A stretch of 20,806 bases of DNA from CAVDRM01 sp963626285 (GCA_963626285.1 CAVFWQ010000024.1:1-20806); one strand, 5' to 3'. Positions 13,626 through 20,806 are shown, counted from the stretch's first letter. The notes: generated by a model not told the origin, from the sequence alone. Numbers and translations: made by a program.

Positions 13626-15017
13626 ATGAAAAAACTGATGCAGAAAAAAGCGCTGCTCCTTGTCCTGCTGCTCCTTGTGGCAACGGGCTTGAGCGGCTGC
13701 TATACAGAGCCGGAGGTCATTCAGGGCGGCACGGATTCCGTGTATAACGGCAATGTGCCCTATCCGGTCTATTCCCAGAGCGTCGAGCCGACGGCCACCC
13801 CCACGTCGGCCGGCAGCACGGGTCAGCTTGTCATCTTCCCCGATGTGCAGACAGATGAGCCGACCACCACGAGCACGGCTTCGGGCGGCATCACCGTCAT
13901 CGGCGTGGATACGACCGGCACAATCATTCCGACGGTCACCCCGACGCCGACGCCCACCGCCTCTACCGTGCTGAAAAAAGGTTCGACCGGCACGGCTGTG
14001 CGCGAGCTTCAGCAGAAGCTGAAGAACTTGGGCTATCTGACAGGCTCTGTGGACGGCTCTTTCGGCGAGGCGACCGAAAAGGCGGTCAAGGCCTTCCAGA
14101 AGGCCGTCGGCCTGTATGCGGACGGCGTGGCGGGTACGAAGACGCTTGAAAAGCTGGCAACCAGCAAGGTGACCGCCAAGCCCACCGTCACCCCGACGCC
14201 CAAGCCAACCGCCACGCCCGTTGTCAGCAAGAACACCTACTTAAAGGTCGGCTCTTCCGGCGCGCAGGTGACCAAGATGCAGGAGCGGCTGATTGCGCTT
14301 GGGTATTTAGACGGCAAGGCGACGGGAAAGTTTGACAGCATCACCGAGGCCGCCGTCATCGCCTTCCAAAAGCGCAACACCTCTTATTCGGACGGCATCG
14401 CCGGTTATCTGACGCTGACCGCCCTCTATCAATCCAGCGCGAAAAAAGCATCCACCTCCTCCGGCATCATCGGCATTTCCCTGAAGGAAGGCTCGACCAG
14501 CACCGCCGCCGTGAAGACCCTGCAGCGCAAGCTGAAAGCGCTCAAGTATTTAAGCGGCACGATTGACGGCACATTCGGTACGGCCACCACATCGGCGGTC
14601 AAGGCGTTCCAGAAGAACAACGGCCTGAACGCGGACGGCGTGGCGGGCGGAACGACGCTGACCAAGCTGTTCACGGGCAGCCCCAAGAGCGCTTCGGAAT
14701 CGGGCGGCAGCGATGATGATGATGATGATTCCTCGACGGTGACCAATCCGCCCTCCTACCGCACGGTGACAGAGCCGCCCTCCGGCTCGGACTATATCAC
14801 CCTGCGTCTCGGCGACAGCGGAACGCCCGTTAAGACCCTCCAGACCTACCTCAAAAAGAAGGGCTATTTCTCCGGCACCGTGGACGGGCGTTACGGCACG
14901 GCCACCTATGAGGCGGTCAAGAAATTCCAGAAGGCCAAGGGACTCAAGCAGGACGGCATTGCCGGCGCCGCCACCCAGCGCGTGCTGATTGAGGGCGACT
15001 TCCCTATCGGCTCGTAA
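13626..15017 (+). CDS. Lipoprotein with four peptidoglycan-binding repeats
   Basis: Exported lipoprotein of 463 residues. The signal peptide MKKLMQKKA plus leucine-rich core ends in the lipobox LSGC, so C25 should be lipidated and membrane anchored. A Thr/Pro/Ser-rich low-complexity region follows to about 114. Four PG_binding_1-type repeats lie at about 115-178, 205-268, 285-350 and 391-455, each with the pattern LQxxLxxLGYLxGxxDGxFG, then VxxFQKxxGLxxDGVAG. Linkers contain TPTPTPT, TPTPKPTATP and a run of six Asp from six GAT triplets (14712-14729). No catalytic domain is present, so it probably tethers or organises the wall. ATG at 13626 was chosen (AAGGG upstream); ATG at 13620 is equally readable. 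Confidence 0.92.
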   Translation: MKKLMQKKALLLVLLLLVATGLSGCYTEPEVIQGGTDSVYNGNVPYPVYSQSVEPTATPTSAGSTGQLVIFPDVQTDEPTTTSTASGGITVIGVDTTGTIIPTVTPTPTPTASTVLKKGSTGTAVRELQQKLKNLGYLTGSVDGSFGEATEKAVKAFQKAVGLYADGVAGTKTLEKLATSKVTAKPTVTPTPKPTATPVVSKNTYLKVGSSGAQVTKMQERLIALGYLDGKATGKFDSITEAAVIAFQKRNTSYSDGIAGYLTLTALYQSSAKKASTSSGIIGISLKEGSTSTAAVKTLQRKLKALKYLSGTIDGTFGTATTSAVKAFQKNNGLNADGVAGGTTLTKLFTGSPKSASESGGSDDDDDDSSTVTNPPSYRTVTEPPSGSDYITLRLGDSGTPVKTLQTYLKKKGYFSGTVDGRYGTATYEAVKKFQKAKGLKQDGIAGAATQRVLIEGDFPIGS

Positions 15018-15030
15018 AACACCTTCGATT

Positions 15031-15071
15031 TTCAGCCAAATGAAGCCACTGCTTCATTTGGCTGAATTTTT
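15031..15071 (+). terminator. Very strong terminator of the peptidoglycan-binding lipoprotein gene
   Basis: TTCAGCCAAATGAAGC pairs perfectly over 16 bp with GCTTCATTTGGCTGAA around loop CACT, and TTTTTG follows. Confidence 0.96.
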
Positions 15072-15103
15072 GTGCCGATGCCCTGTAATTTTTGTTTTTC
15101 CCG

Positions 15104-15132
15104 TTGACGCACCAAGCCTCAAATGCTAAACT
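15104..15132 (+). promoter_or_regulatory. Promoter of the nitroreductase-rarA-nrnA operon
   Basis: TTGACG (15104-15109), a 17-base spacer and TAAACT (15127-15132) with an extended TGC just before it. It follows directly after a strong terminator and precedes the first start codon by 27 bases. Confidence 0.75.
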
Positions 15133-15159
15133 GTTTATGCAACGGAAGAGGTGAAGAAA

Positions 15160-15924
15160 ATGAGCGTCTTTGAAAGCGTATTAGAAGGATTTTTGACCGA
15201 AAGCCAGCGGGCGCGGCTGTATGCCGCCGTGCCGCAGCGTATGAGCGTGCGGACATTTCAGGCGCCGCCCGATGTGGCGCAGCTAAGCGCGCTGTCGTTT
15301 TCCGCGCAGCGGCTTGCACTGCCCGGCGTGCGCATTGAATTGGGCGAGGCGGACGAAACGAAGCTGTATCGGCATTTTCCGTTTACGGAGACCATCACGG
15401 GCAGCGGCCGCTATGCTGCCGTCATCGTGTCTAAAAAAGCGCCGAATGCCATGCTGTATGCCGGCATCAGCGGGGAAGCGATTGTGCTGGAGGCTGTCTC
15501 GCTGGGGCTCGGCACCTGTTGGGTGGCGGGAAGCTATCGCAAAAAGGCTGTGGACGTGCCGATAGGCAAGGGTGAAAAAATGGCCGCCATCATTGCCTTG
15601 GGCATCCCGAAAAAGACAAAGCACGGGCGCGTTAAGCACAAAAAGCTGACGGATATCTGCGTGGGTGAGCCTGCCGTTTGGCCGATGTGGGCGTATAATG
15701 CGGCGGAATGCGTCCGCGTTGCTCCCTCGGCGATGAATCGCCAGCCGTGGCGTCTGTCCTTTGCGGGGCGCACGATGATGCTGGAGAAGAAGGGTTTTAC
15801 GGGCAGGCTCGACATGGGCATCGCTCTCCTGCACATGTCACTGGGCGTGGAAAAACGGCCGCACATCATCCGCTTGGGCAGCGGAAAACAAATTGCCACC
15901 CTGAATTCGGAGGACAGAGCATGA
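15160..15924 (+). CDS. Nitroreductase-like flavoprotein (TM1586 type)
   Basis: A 254-residue protein of the nitroreductase fold. The N-terminal part has RMSVRTFQAP, the counterpart of the RRSIRxF FMN-phosphate contact. The middle has SGEAIVLEAVSLGLGTCWVAGSY. The motif APSAMNRQPWRL, usually near the N-terminus in classical nitroreductases, sits near residue 190 instead. This layout suggests the TM1586_NiRdase branch, in which one chain holds two related halves. The substrate is unknown. The ATG at 15160 has AGAGGTGA upstream; the GTG at 15151 lies within that site. Its stop overlaps the rarA start (ATGA), so the two are co-translated. Confidence 0.82.
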   Translation: MSVFESVLEGFLTESQRARLYAAVPQRMSVRTFQAPPDVAQLSALSFSAQRLALPGVRIELGEADETKLYRHFPFTETITGSGRYAAVIVSKKAPNAMLYAGISGEAIVLEAVSLGLGTCWVAGSYRKKAVDVPIGKGEKMAAIIALGIPKKTKHGRVKHKKLTDICVGEPAVWPMWAYNAAECVRVAPSAMNRQPWRLSFAGRTMMLEKKGFTGRLDMGIALLHMSLGVEKRPHIIRLGSGKQIATLNSEDRA

Positions 15925-17216
15925 CCTTGTTTGACGCCGTCAATCCGCCTGAAAAATCAGCGCCGCTGGCGGACAGGATGCGCGCACGAAATCTGGATGA
16001 ATTTTACGGCCAGCGGGACATTGTGGGTCCCGGCCATCTTTTGCGGCGGGCGATTGAGGCGGATCGCCTGACGAGCTGTATTTTTTATGGGCCGCCCGGC
16101 TGCGGAAAGACCACCTTGGCCTCTGTTATCGCGCACATGACCCGCGCCGCGTTCGTCAAAATGAACGCCGTCACCTCCGGCGTTTCTGATGTGCGGGAGG
16201 CGCTCAAGGAGGCCGCCGAACGCCGGCAGATGTACGGACAGGCGACCTACCTTCTGTTGGACGAATGCCACCGCTGGTCAAAGGCGCAGAGCGACAGCAT
16301 CCTTCCCGCGATGGAGGAGGGGCTTATCCGCTTCATCGGCTCGACCACGGAAAACCCCATGATTTCCATGACCCCCGCCATCGTATCCCGCTGTCGGCTG
16401 TTTGCCTTTCGGCCGCTGTCACGCGAGGATGTGCTGGCCATATTAAACCGCGCCATCCATGATGAGGAGCGCGGGTTGGGGACGATGCACGTTCAGGCGG
16501 ACGCGGATGCGCTGGGGCATTTCGCGTATGTCGCCAACGGCGATGTGCGCATGGCGCTCAATGCCCTGGAGCTGGCGGCACTGACCACGCCGGTTGAGAA
16601 CGGGCACATCCATATCACCCTGCCGATTGCGCAGGAGAGCATTCAAAAGCCCGTGCTGAGGTGCGATGACACGCTGTTTTATGATATGCTGTCCGCGTTT
16701 TGCAAATCCCTGCGCGGCTCGGACAGCGATGCGGCGCTGCTGTGGTTTTCGCGCCTTCTCTATGCGGGCGCCGACCCCAAAATGCTCAGCCGCCGCATCA
16801 TCGCCCATGCGAGCGAGGATGTCGGACTGGCCAACCCCATCGCCATGCTTCAGGCGGTCGCCGCTGCTGAGGCGCTTGACCACATCGGGATGCCGGAGGC
16901 GCGGCTGCCGCTGGCACAGGCGATCATCACCGTATGCGAAAGCCCCAAGTCCAATTCCGTGGTCATGGCGATTGACGCGGCCATGGAGGACGCGGAAAAA
17001 GGCGGCTTCGGCCCTGTCCCGCCGTACCTGCGCGATACCTCCTACAAGGGCGCGGAGCGGGTCGGCTCGACGACGGGCAGGGACTACCTCTATCCGCACG
17101 ATTTTCCAAACCACTGGGTCAGGCAGCAGTATCTGCCGGATGACAAAAAGGATGCCGTGTATTATGTGCCGAGCAATCAGGGGCATGAGGCAAAGATAAA
17201 AAAGCATCCAAAGTGA
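15921..17216 (+). CDS. rarA: Replication-associated recombination protein A (RarA/MgsA AAA+ ATPase)
   Basis: Clamp-loader-like AAA+ ATPase that acts at stalled replication forks; relatives form tetramers and bind SSB. The 431 residues match the family length. Near the start is LADRMRARNLDEFYGQ, then Walker A GPPGCGKT (57-64), Walker B LLLDECHRW (D114, E115), sensor 1 GSTTENP, SRC with an arginine-finger-like residue, and a C-terminal MgsA region with SRRIIAHASEDVGLANP and PYLRDTSYKGAERVG...YPHDFPNHWVRQQYLP. Walker B has DECHR where DEIHR is common. The frame is open to 15708, but GGAGGA precedes the ATG at 15921. It overlaps the nitroreductase gene by 4 bases and is followed after 9 bases by the DHH gene. 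Confidence 0.96.
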   Translation: MTLFDAVNPPEKSAPLADRMRARNLDEFYGQRDIVGPGHLLRRAIEADRLTSCIFYGPPGCGKTTLASVIAHMTRAAFVKMNAVTSGVSDVREALKEAAERRQMYGQATYLLLDECHRWSKAQSDSILPAMEEGLIRFIGSTTENPMISMTPAIVSRCRLFAFRPLSREDVLAILNRAIHDEERGLGTMHVQADADALGHFAYVANGDVRMALNALELAALTTPVENGHIHITLPIAQESIQKPVLRCDDTLFYDMLSAFCKSLRGSDSDAALLWFSRLLYAGADPKMLSRRIIAHASEDVGLANPIAMLQAVAAAEALDHIGMPEARLPLAQAIITVCESPKSNSVVMAIDAAMEDAEKGGFGPVPPYLRDTSYKGAERVGSTTGRDYLYPHDFPNHWVRQQYLPDDKKDAVYYVPSNQGHEAKIKKHPK

Positions 17217-17225
17217 GGGAATGCC

Positions 17226-18206
17226 GTGAATACCGAGCGATTACAGCCGATTCTGGATAAAATCGAGACTTACGGGCATATCATCATCTTCCGCCACCTT
17301 CGCCCCGACGGGGACTGCCTGGGCGCAAGCAAGGGGCTGCAAAGAATGCTCCGCCTTTCCTATCCCGACAAGCGGATTGACCTGCCGGAAAGCGATGCAT
17401 CGGAGCATTTCCGCTTTTTGGGTGCGGATGATGCGTCGCTGAAAGATGAGAGCTATGGGGATGCGCTGGGCATCGTGGTCGATACTGGTTCGGCGGGGCG
17501 CATTTCCAACCCGAAATACGCCCTGTGCAAAGAGCTGATAAAAATCGACCACCATCCGGACAAAGAACCGTATGCCGCCCTTTCGTGGGTGGAAGAAAAG
17601 AGCGCCTCGGCATGCCAGATGATTGCCGCTTTTTATGACGTTTTCAAGCCCCGCCTCAAGCTGGACAGGGAAACGGCGACATTCCTGTTTTGCGGCATGG
17701 TGACGGACAGCGTCCGCTTCCGTTCGCCGGATACGGACGGTGACAGCCTGCGCTATGCCGCGCTGATGCTGGATGCGGGCGTAGATACGGAAAGCCTGTA
17801 TGCGCAGCTTTATCTGCGCGATGAAAGATCCCTTCGGTTTGAAGCATATGTGTACGAGCATTTTCGGCAGACGGAAAACGGCGCGGCGTACTTCTATGCG
17901 GACAAGGCGGCGCAAACCGCTTTCGGTCTTTCCTTTGAGGACGCGAGCGACGCAGTGGATTTACTGAGTGCTGTGCGCGGCTGCCTCGTCTGGCTGGCGT
18001 TCATCGATGCGCCGGACGGCTCTGTCCGCGTCCGTCTCCGCTCCCGCTTCGTTTCCGTGACCGAACTGGCCGAGCGCTTTCATGGCGGCGGCCACGCGAA
18101 CGCCGCCGGCGCAACGGTGTACGGCAAGCGGGAAATGAATGAGCTTATCGCCCAGGCAGACGAAATCGTTAAGCAGTATAAAGAAAAACATACGGAGTGG
18201 ATGTAA
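17226..18206 (+). CDS. nrnA: DHH/DHHA1 phosphoesterase, NrnA-like oligoribonuclease/pAp phosphatase
   Basis: NrnA-type enzymes degrade 2-5-nucleotide RNAs and linear dinucleotides and can dephosphorylate pAp. The 326 residues show HLRPDGDCLGAS (H24, D28, D30), VVDTGSAGR (D86), DHH at 108-110, GMVTDSVRF (D161), and the DHHA1 substrate-binding GGGHANAAGA near 287-296. This is a complete active site and the usual length. The start is GTG with GAGGGA upstream, 9 bases after rarA. A related possibility is a c-di-AMP/pApA phosphodiesterase of the same fold; there are no PAS or GGDEF parts, so it is not GdpP. A terminator lies about 26 bases downstream. Confidence 0.9.
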   Translation: MNTERLQPILDKIETYGHIIIFRHLRPDGDCLGASKGLQRMLRLSYPDKRIDLPESDASEHFRFLGADDASLKDESYGDALGIVVDTGSAGRISNPKYALCKELIKIDHHPDKEPYAALSWVEEKSASACQMIAAFYDVFKPRLKLDRETATFLFCGMVTDSVRFRSPDTDGDSLRYAALMLDAGVDTESLYAQLYLRDERSLRFEAYVYEHFRQTENGAAYFYADKAAQTAFGLSFEDASDAVDLLSAVRGCLVWLAFIDAPDGSVRVRLRSRFVSVTELAERFHGGGHANAAGATVYGKREMNELIAQADEIVKQYKEKHTEWM

Positions 18207-18232
18207 AGACAACGCCGCACATGGAGCGTCGT

Positions 18233-18258
18233 CGCCGAATTGCGTCGGCGCCTTTTTT
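18233..18258 (+). terminator. Terminator of the nitroreductase-rarA-nrnA operon
   Basis: CGCCGA/TCGGCG form a 6-bp GC-rich stem around ATTGCG, followed by CC and TTTTTT. The gap from here to about 18380 holds nothing I can identify. Confidence 0.7.
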
Positions 18259-18381
18259 GAGTTTCCGCTGACCTCTTTGCCGTTTTTCAGAATGCGTCCG
18301 TGCGTCATCGTTTTTCATGATTTTGGCGATGCGGAGCAGCGCATATCCGGCTGTTTTTACGAAAACCGTCAAGCCGTATGA

Positions 18382-18410
18382 TTGAATTTGCAGGGCTGCT
18401 ATGCTACAAT
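18382..18410 (+). promoter_or_regulatory. Promoter of the peptidase-sdaAB-sdaAA group
   Basis: TTGAAT (18382-18387), a 17-base spacer and TACAAT (18405-18410) with an extended TGC just upstream. The gene starts 33 bases later. Confidence 0.7.
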
Positions 18411-18443
18411 ATCAGATGAAATCGAGAGCGGGAGGACGGGAAA

Positions 18444-19205
18444 ATGCGCGCAAAACGCTGGCTGGCATGGCTGCTTTGTCTGTTGCTGCTGCCTGCGTGT
18501 GCCCGCTGCACGGATGATGAGGAGGATATCTCCTATTCACCCGCCCCGCCTCCGCCCACCGCCGTCCCGCAGGAGACCATGTATCCGACGATTGACGAGG
18601 TGCAGGTGACGGAGCGGCTGCTGGTTTTATCCTATGTGGACAAACCCGTTACCATTTGGGAAAATCCCGATTTCGGGGCGGACGGCTCTGCCGTCCCGCG
18701 CCTTTATCAGGGCGATTTTCCGGCCTATGTCTGCCAATATGACGGTGAGCCTCGCTCGGTCGAGACTTCCGGCTGTTCGGTCGTCTGTCTGTCCATGGCG
18801 CTGTATTACCTGACGGGGGATACGAGCCAAAGCCCTGTCACGCTGTTTCGGGAGGCCTGCCTGCAGGGATTTTACCGCGGGAACGGCGTGCAGCAGGCGA
18901 ACATTGCGGAACTGGCGGAGCAGCACGGCGTAAAGGCCGTGCGCTTGGGCAAAAAGGCCGCCAACATTCGCACGGCGCTTCGCAAGGGATACCCGCTGAT
19001 TGCCTCGATGGACAAGGGCATTTTCGGCGGCGGGCATTACATTCTTCTGCGCGGGCTGACGGAGGACGACCGCCTGATGGTGAACGACCCCAACAGCCGC
19101 GAGCGCTCGGAGAGGACATACCCCCTTGCTTCCGTGTTTTATGAGCTGGACGGCGCAATGCCGCTGCTGGCGCTGATGCCGCCGGACGGCAGCCTGGAGG
19201 ATTAG
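18444..19205 (+). CDS. C39-like papain-fold cysteine peptidase, lipoprotein
   Basis: Exported protein of 253 residues. The signal core LLCLLLL ends in lipobox LPAC, so C19 is the likely lipidation site. A Pro-rich linker (PAPPPPTAVP) follows. The peptidase C39-like domain fills about 95-235: the catalytic Cys lies in TSGCSVVCLSMAL (C111), the His in GGGHYILLRGL (H198) and the polar partner in VNDPNS (N214/D215). There is no transporter domain, so it is not a bacteriocin ABC exporter protease but a stand-alone surface enzyme, perhaps cutting peptides or the wall. The start has GGGAGGA seven bases upstream. Its last codons hold the ribosome site for sdaAB. Confidence 0.87.
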   Translation: MRAKRWLAWLLCLLLLPACARCTDDEEDISYSPAPPPPTAVPQETMYPTIDEVQVTERLLVLSYVDKPVTIWENPDFGADGSAVPRLYQGDFPAYVCQYDGEPRSVETSGCSVVCLSMALYYLTGDTSQSPVTLFREACLQGFYRGNGVQQANIAELAEQHGVKAVRLGKKAANIRTALRKGYPLIASMDKGIFGGGHYILLRGLTEDDRLMVNDPNSRERSERTYPLASVFYELDGAMPLLALMPPDGSLED

Positions 19206-19211
19206 TTTGTT

Positions 19212-19871
19212 ATGGATTTGTTTGACATTTTAGGGCCTGTCATGATAGGCCCAAGCTCCTCACATACGGCGGGCGCGGCGCGAATCGGCCGCGTGGCGCG
19301 GCGCTTGCTCGGCGAAATGCCGAAGACGGCGCGAATCGGGCTGTACGGATCGTTTGCCAAGACATGGCAGGGACACGGCATAGACCGCGCCGTCTTAGGC
19401 GGTCTTTTGGACATGGGCGTGGATGATGAGCGGCTTCGTGACAGTCGGCGACTGGCGCGGGAGGCGGGCATGGATTTCCTGTTCACCACCATCGAGCTGA
19501 AAAACGCGCACCCGAACACCGTGGTGCTGGAGCTGACGGGCGTTTCCGGCGCACATGTCACCGTGCGGGCAGCCTCCGTGGGCGGCGGCAATATCCGCGT
19601 GCAGTCCCTTAACGGGCTGGAGGTCGGCTTTTCCGGCGACTGTACCACCATTGTCATTCAGCATTGCGATGCGCCCGGCGTGATTGCGGATGTCAGCCGC
19701 CTTGTGGCGGCGGCGGGCTTGAACATTGCCACCATGCGCGTGTTCCGCTCCGAGGCGGGCGGCAATGCGGCGATGGCGCTGGAATTGGATGAAGAGCCGC
19801 CCAATGGACTGATGGACGGCCTTCGGTCTTTGCATAAAATTCAGCAGGTGACTCTACTCAACAAGCTGTAA
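19212..19871 (+). CDS. sdaAB: L-serine dehydratase, beta subunit
   Basis: Partner subunit of the oxygen-sensitive iron-sulfur enzyme that converts L-serine to pyruvate and ammonia. The 219 residues have the SDH beta domain at the N-terminus (DLFDILGPVMIGPSSSHTAGAARIG, with the SSSHT serine-binding signature) and an ACT domain from about 143 to the end (TIVIQHCDAPGVIADVSRLVA). This length and split are those of the two-subunit Firmicutes form. The ATG has GGAGGA ten bases upstream, inside the end of the peptidase gene, with only 6 bases between the genes. sdaAA follows after 9 bases. Confidence 0.97.
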   Translation: MDLFDILGPVMIGPSSSHTAGAARIGRVARRLLGEMPKTARIGLYGSFAKTWQGHGIDRAVLGGLLDMGVDDERLRDSRRLAREAGMDFLFTTIELKNAHPNTVVLELTGVSGAHVTVRAASVGGGNIRVQSLNGLEVGFSGDCTTIVIQHCDAPGVIADVSRLVAAAGLNIATMRVFRSEAGGNAAMALELDEEPPNGLMDGLRSLHKIQQVTLLNKL

Positions 19872-19880
19872 AGGACTGAC

Positions 19881-20729
19881 ATGATGATTGAATCCTTAGG
19901 CCAATGGGTCGCGCTGGCGGAGAAAACGGGCGTTTCCGCGTCTGCCCGCGTCATTCAGAAAAAGACGGAGCATGTCAGTGATGAAGCGCTGGATAAGCGG
20001 ATGCTCGGTCTTTTGACGGTCATGCGGCAGAGCGTTGAAAAGGGTATGGACAGGAAGCTGAAATCCATGTCCGGCATGACGGGCGGCCAAGCGCCGCAGC
20101 TGTGGGATGCGGCAAACAGCGGGCAGACTGCTGGCGGAACGCTCCTTGGAAGGGCGGAGGCACGGGCGCTGGCCGTCGCCGAATGTAACGCGGCAATGGG
20201 ACGCATCGTGGCCGCGCCGACGGCGGGTGCCTGCGGCATCCTGCCCGCCGCGCTTTTGACGGCGCAGGAGATGTATTCCCTGAGCGATGACGACCTGCTG
20301 GCGGGCTTGTACACCGCCTCCGTGGTCGGGCTGGTGATCGCACGGCGCGCAAGCATTTCGGGCGCGGAGGGCGGCTGTCAGGCGGAATGCGGCACGGCCT
20401 CCGCGATGGCGGCTGCGGCTCTGACCGTGCTTCGCTCCGGCTCGCCCAGGCAGGCGGCGGACGCGGCGGGCTTTGCGCTGATGAACGTGATGGGTCTGGT
20501 CTGCGACCCCGTGCGTGGGCTGGTGGAGGTGCCGTGCGTATACCGGAATGTCATGGGCGTGGCCAATGCCTTTTCTGCGGCAGATTTGGTGCTGGCAGGG
20601 CTTTCCTGCCCGCTCCCGCCGGATGAAATCATCGACCAGATGAAGGCCGTCGGCGATACCCTGCCCTGCGCCCTGCGTGAAACAGGGGAGGGCGGCTGCG
20701 CGGCGTGCCCTTCGGCACAAGAAAAATAA
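19881..20729 (+). CDS. sdaAA: L-serine dehydratase, iron-sulfur alpha subunit
   Basis: Catalytic [4Fe-4S] subunit of the serine dehydratase, 282 residues, near the family length. C166 (EGGCQAEC), C208 (LVCDPVRG) and C219 (VEVPC) have spacings of 42 and 11 residues, the same as the three cluster cysteines of Legionella serine dehydratase (343, 385, 396). The conserved APTAGACGILPA and SISGAEGG are present. The C-terminal stretch reads ALRETGEGGCAACPS where GGLAATPTG is usual, so two extra cysteines (C273, C276) sit next to the active-site end. AAGGA lies just upstream; ATG at 19884 is also possible. The enzyme suits an anaerobe using serine as carbon and energy source. A short terminator follows at once. 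Confidence 0.96.
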   Translation: MMIESLGQWVALAEKTGVSASARVIQKKTEHVSDEALDKRMLGLLTVMRQSVEKGMDRKLKSMSGMTGGQAPQLWDAANSGQTAGGTLLGRAEARALAVAECNAAMGRIVAAPTAGACGILPAALLTAQEMYSLSDDDLLAGLYTASVVGLVIARRASISGAEGGCQAECGTASAMAAAALTVLRSGSPRQAADAAGFALMNVMGLVCDPVRGLVEVPCVYRNVMGVANAFSAADLVLAGLSCPLPPDEIIDQMKAVGDTLPCALRETGEGGCAACPSAQEK

Positions 20730-20750
20730 AGCCCTGCCGCATCGGGCTTT
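20728..20750 (+). terminator. Short terminator-like hairpin after sdaAA
   Basis: AAAGCCC (20728-20734) pairs with GGGCTTT (20744-20750) around a 9-base loop. It begins inside the stop codon, and the T-tract is the CTTTAT at the stem end, so strength is moderate. The terminal repeat starts two bases later. Confidence 0.55.
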
Positions 20751-20751
20751 A

Positions 20752-20806
20752 TGGACCGTTCCCCGTTTAACGGACAGTAGAAAAAAGAGACCTCCTGTTG
20801 TAGAAT
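20752..20806. repeat. Right copy of the 55-bp exact terminal inverted repeat
   Basis: This is the exact reverse complement of bases 1-55. Here it lies directly behind the sdaAA terminator, while the left copy lies just behind ftsH, so the same repeat sits downstream of two genes that both point out of the window. The motif ACCGTTCCCCGTTTAACGG loosely recalls the GGGGACGGTTC-type palindromes linked to IS200/REP-like elements in clostridia; that link is from memory and weak. Confidence 0.9.

Noticed and set aside
13960..15000. Repeated stretches in the lipoprotein gene as a possible CRISPR or DNA repeat array
   Set aside because: They are diverged protein-domain repeats of about 64 residues in one frame, not short identical DNA repeats with spacers.
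18259..18380. Possible small gene or RNA between nrnA and the peptidase gene
   Set aside because: Short frames here have no ribosome site or recognisable content; only a loose CATCG/CGATG pairing was seen, too weak to call.
19896..20720. 274-codon open frame antisense to sdaAA
   Set aside because: Shadow of a well-supported enzyme gene; composition is Arg/His-rich and no family is recognisable.
1..20806. Terminal repeat as evidence of a circular plasmid or of a transposon's ends
   Set aside because: The ends match in inverted, not direct, orientation, so they do not circularise; and the block carries housekeeping genes (ftsH, uvrA, rpsU, tRNAs) with no transposase, so a composite transposon is unlikely.

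Overview
This 20.8 kb window looks like a complete metagenome-style contig from a GC-rich Firmicute (Bacillota), most likely a clostridial anaerobe. The support is a two-subunit iron-sulfur L-serine dehydratase, bS21 next to a HIT protein, the rph-rdgB-yfcE order known from Bacillus subtilis, near-consensus sigma-A promoters with 17-base spacers, strong Shine-Dalgarno sites and classic stem-plus-T-tract terminators. No genus can be named from the sequence alone. The first 55 and last 55 bases are exact reverse complements, so both ends run into the same repeat in opposite orientation. No transposase, integrase, phage gene or CRISPR array is present. The gene content is chromosomal, and no gap between genes exceeds 300 bases.

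Layout, left to right. (1) 1-2000: minus-strand ftsH, with its own promoter. (2) 2100-2490: two single-tRNA transcription units, Arg(ACG) and Leu(GAG), each with its own promoter and a nearly identical terminator. (3) 2570-6250: plus-strand uvrA (excision repair), a HIT-family nucleotide hydrolase and rpsU (bS21), each with its own promoter. (4) 6264-8250: a minus-strand cassette of ECF sigma factor, single-pass membrane protein (probable anti-sigma factor) and a small secreted protein whose C-terminus resembles that of the membrane protein. (5) 8261-12713: a tightly overlapping minus-strand operon, RNase PH/RdgB fusion - YfcE phosphoesterase - 7TMR-DISM/LytS-like histidine kinase - SARP-type response regulator.

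(6) 12790-15072: a HAD phosphatase transcribed divergently from rph, then a lipoprotein with four peptidoglycan-binding repeats and a very strong terminator. (7) 15104-18258: a probable operon of nitroreductase-like protein, RarA (replication-fork ATPase) and an NrnA-type DHH phosphoesterase. (8) 18382-20750: a C39-like cysteine-peptidase lipoprotein followed by sdaAB and sdaAA (serine to pyruvate plus ammonia).

The most system-like novelty is region 4. The extracytoplasmic part of the presumed anti-sigma factor and the co-transcribed secreted protein end in alignable 23-residue segments, both closing in GGNG. The membrane protein gene also has a second, better-placed ribosome binding site in front of an internal ATG, which would yield a form without the cytoplasmic segment. 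Second comes region 5, where a sensory two-component system is translationally chained to RNA-processing and nucleotide-sanitation enzymes.
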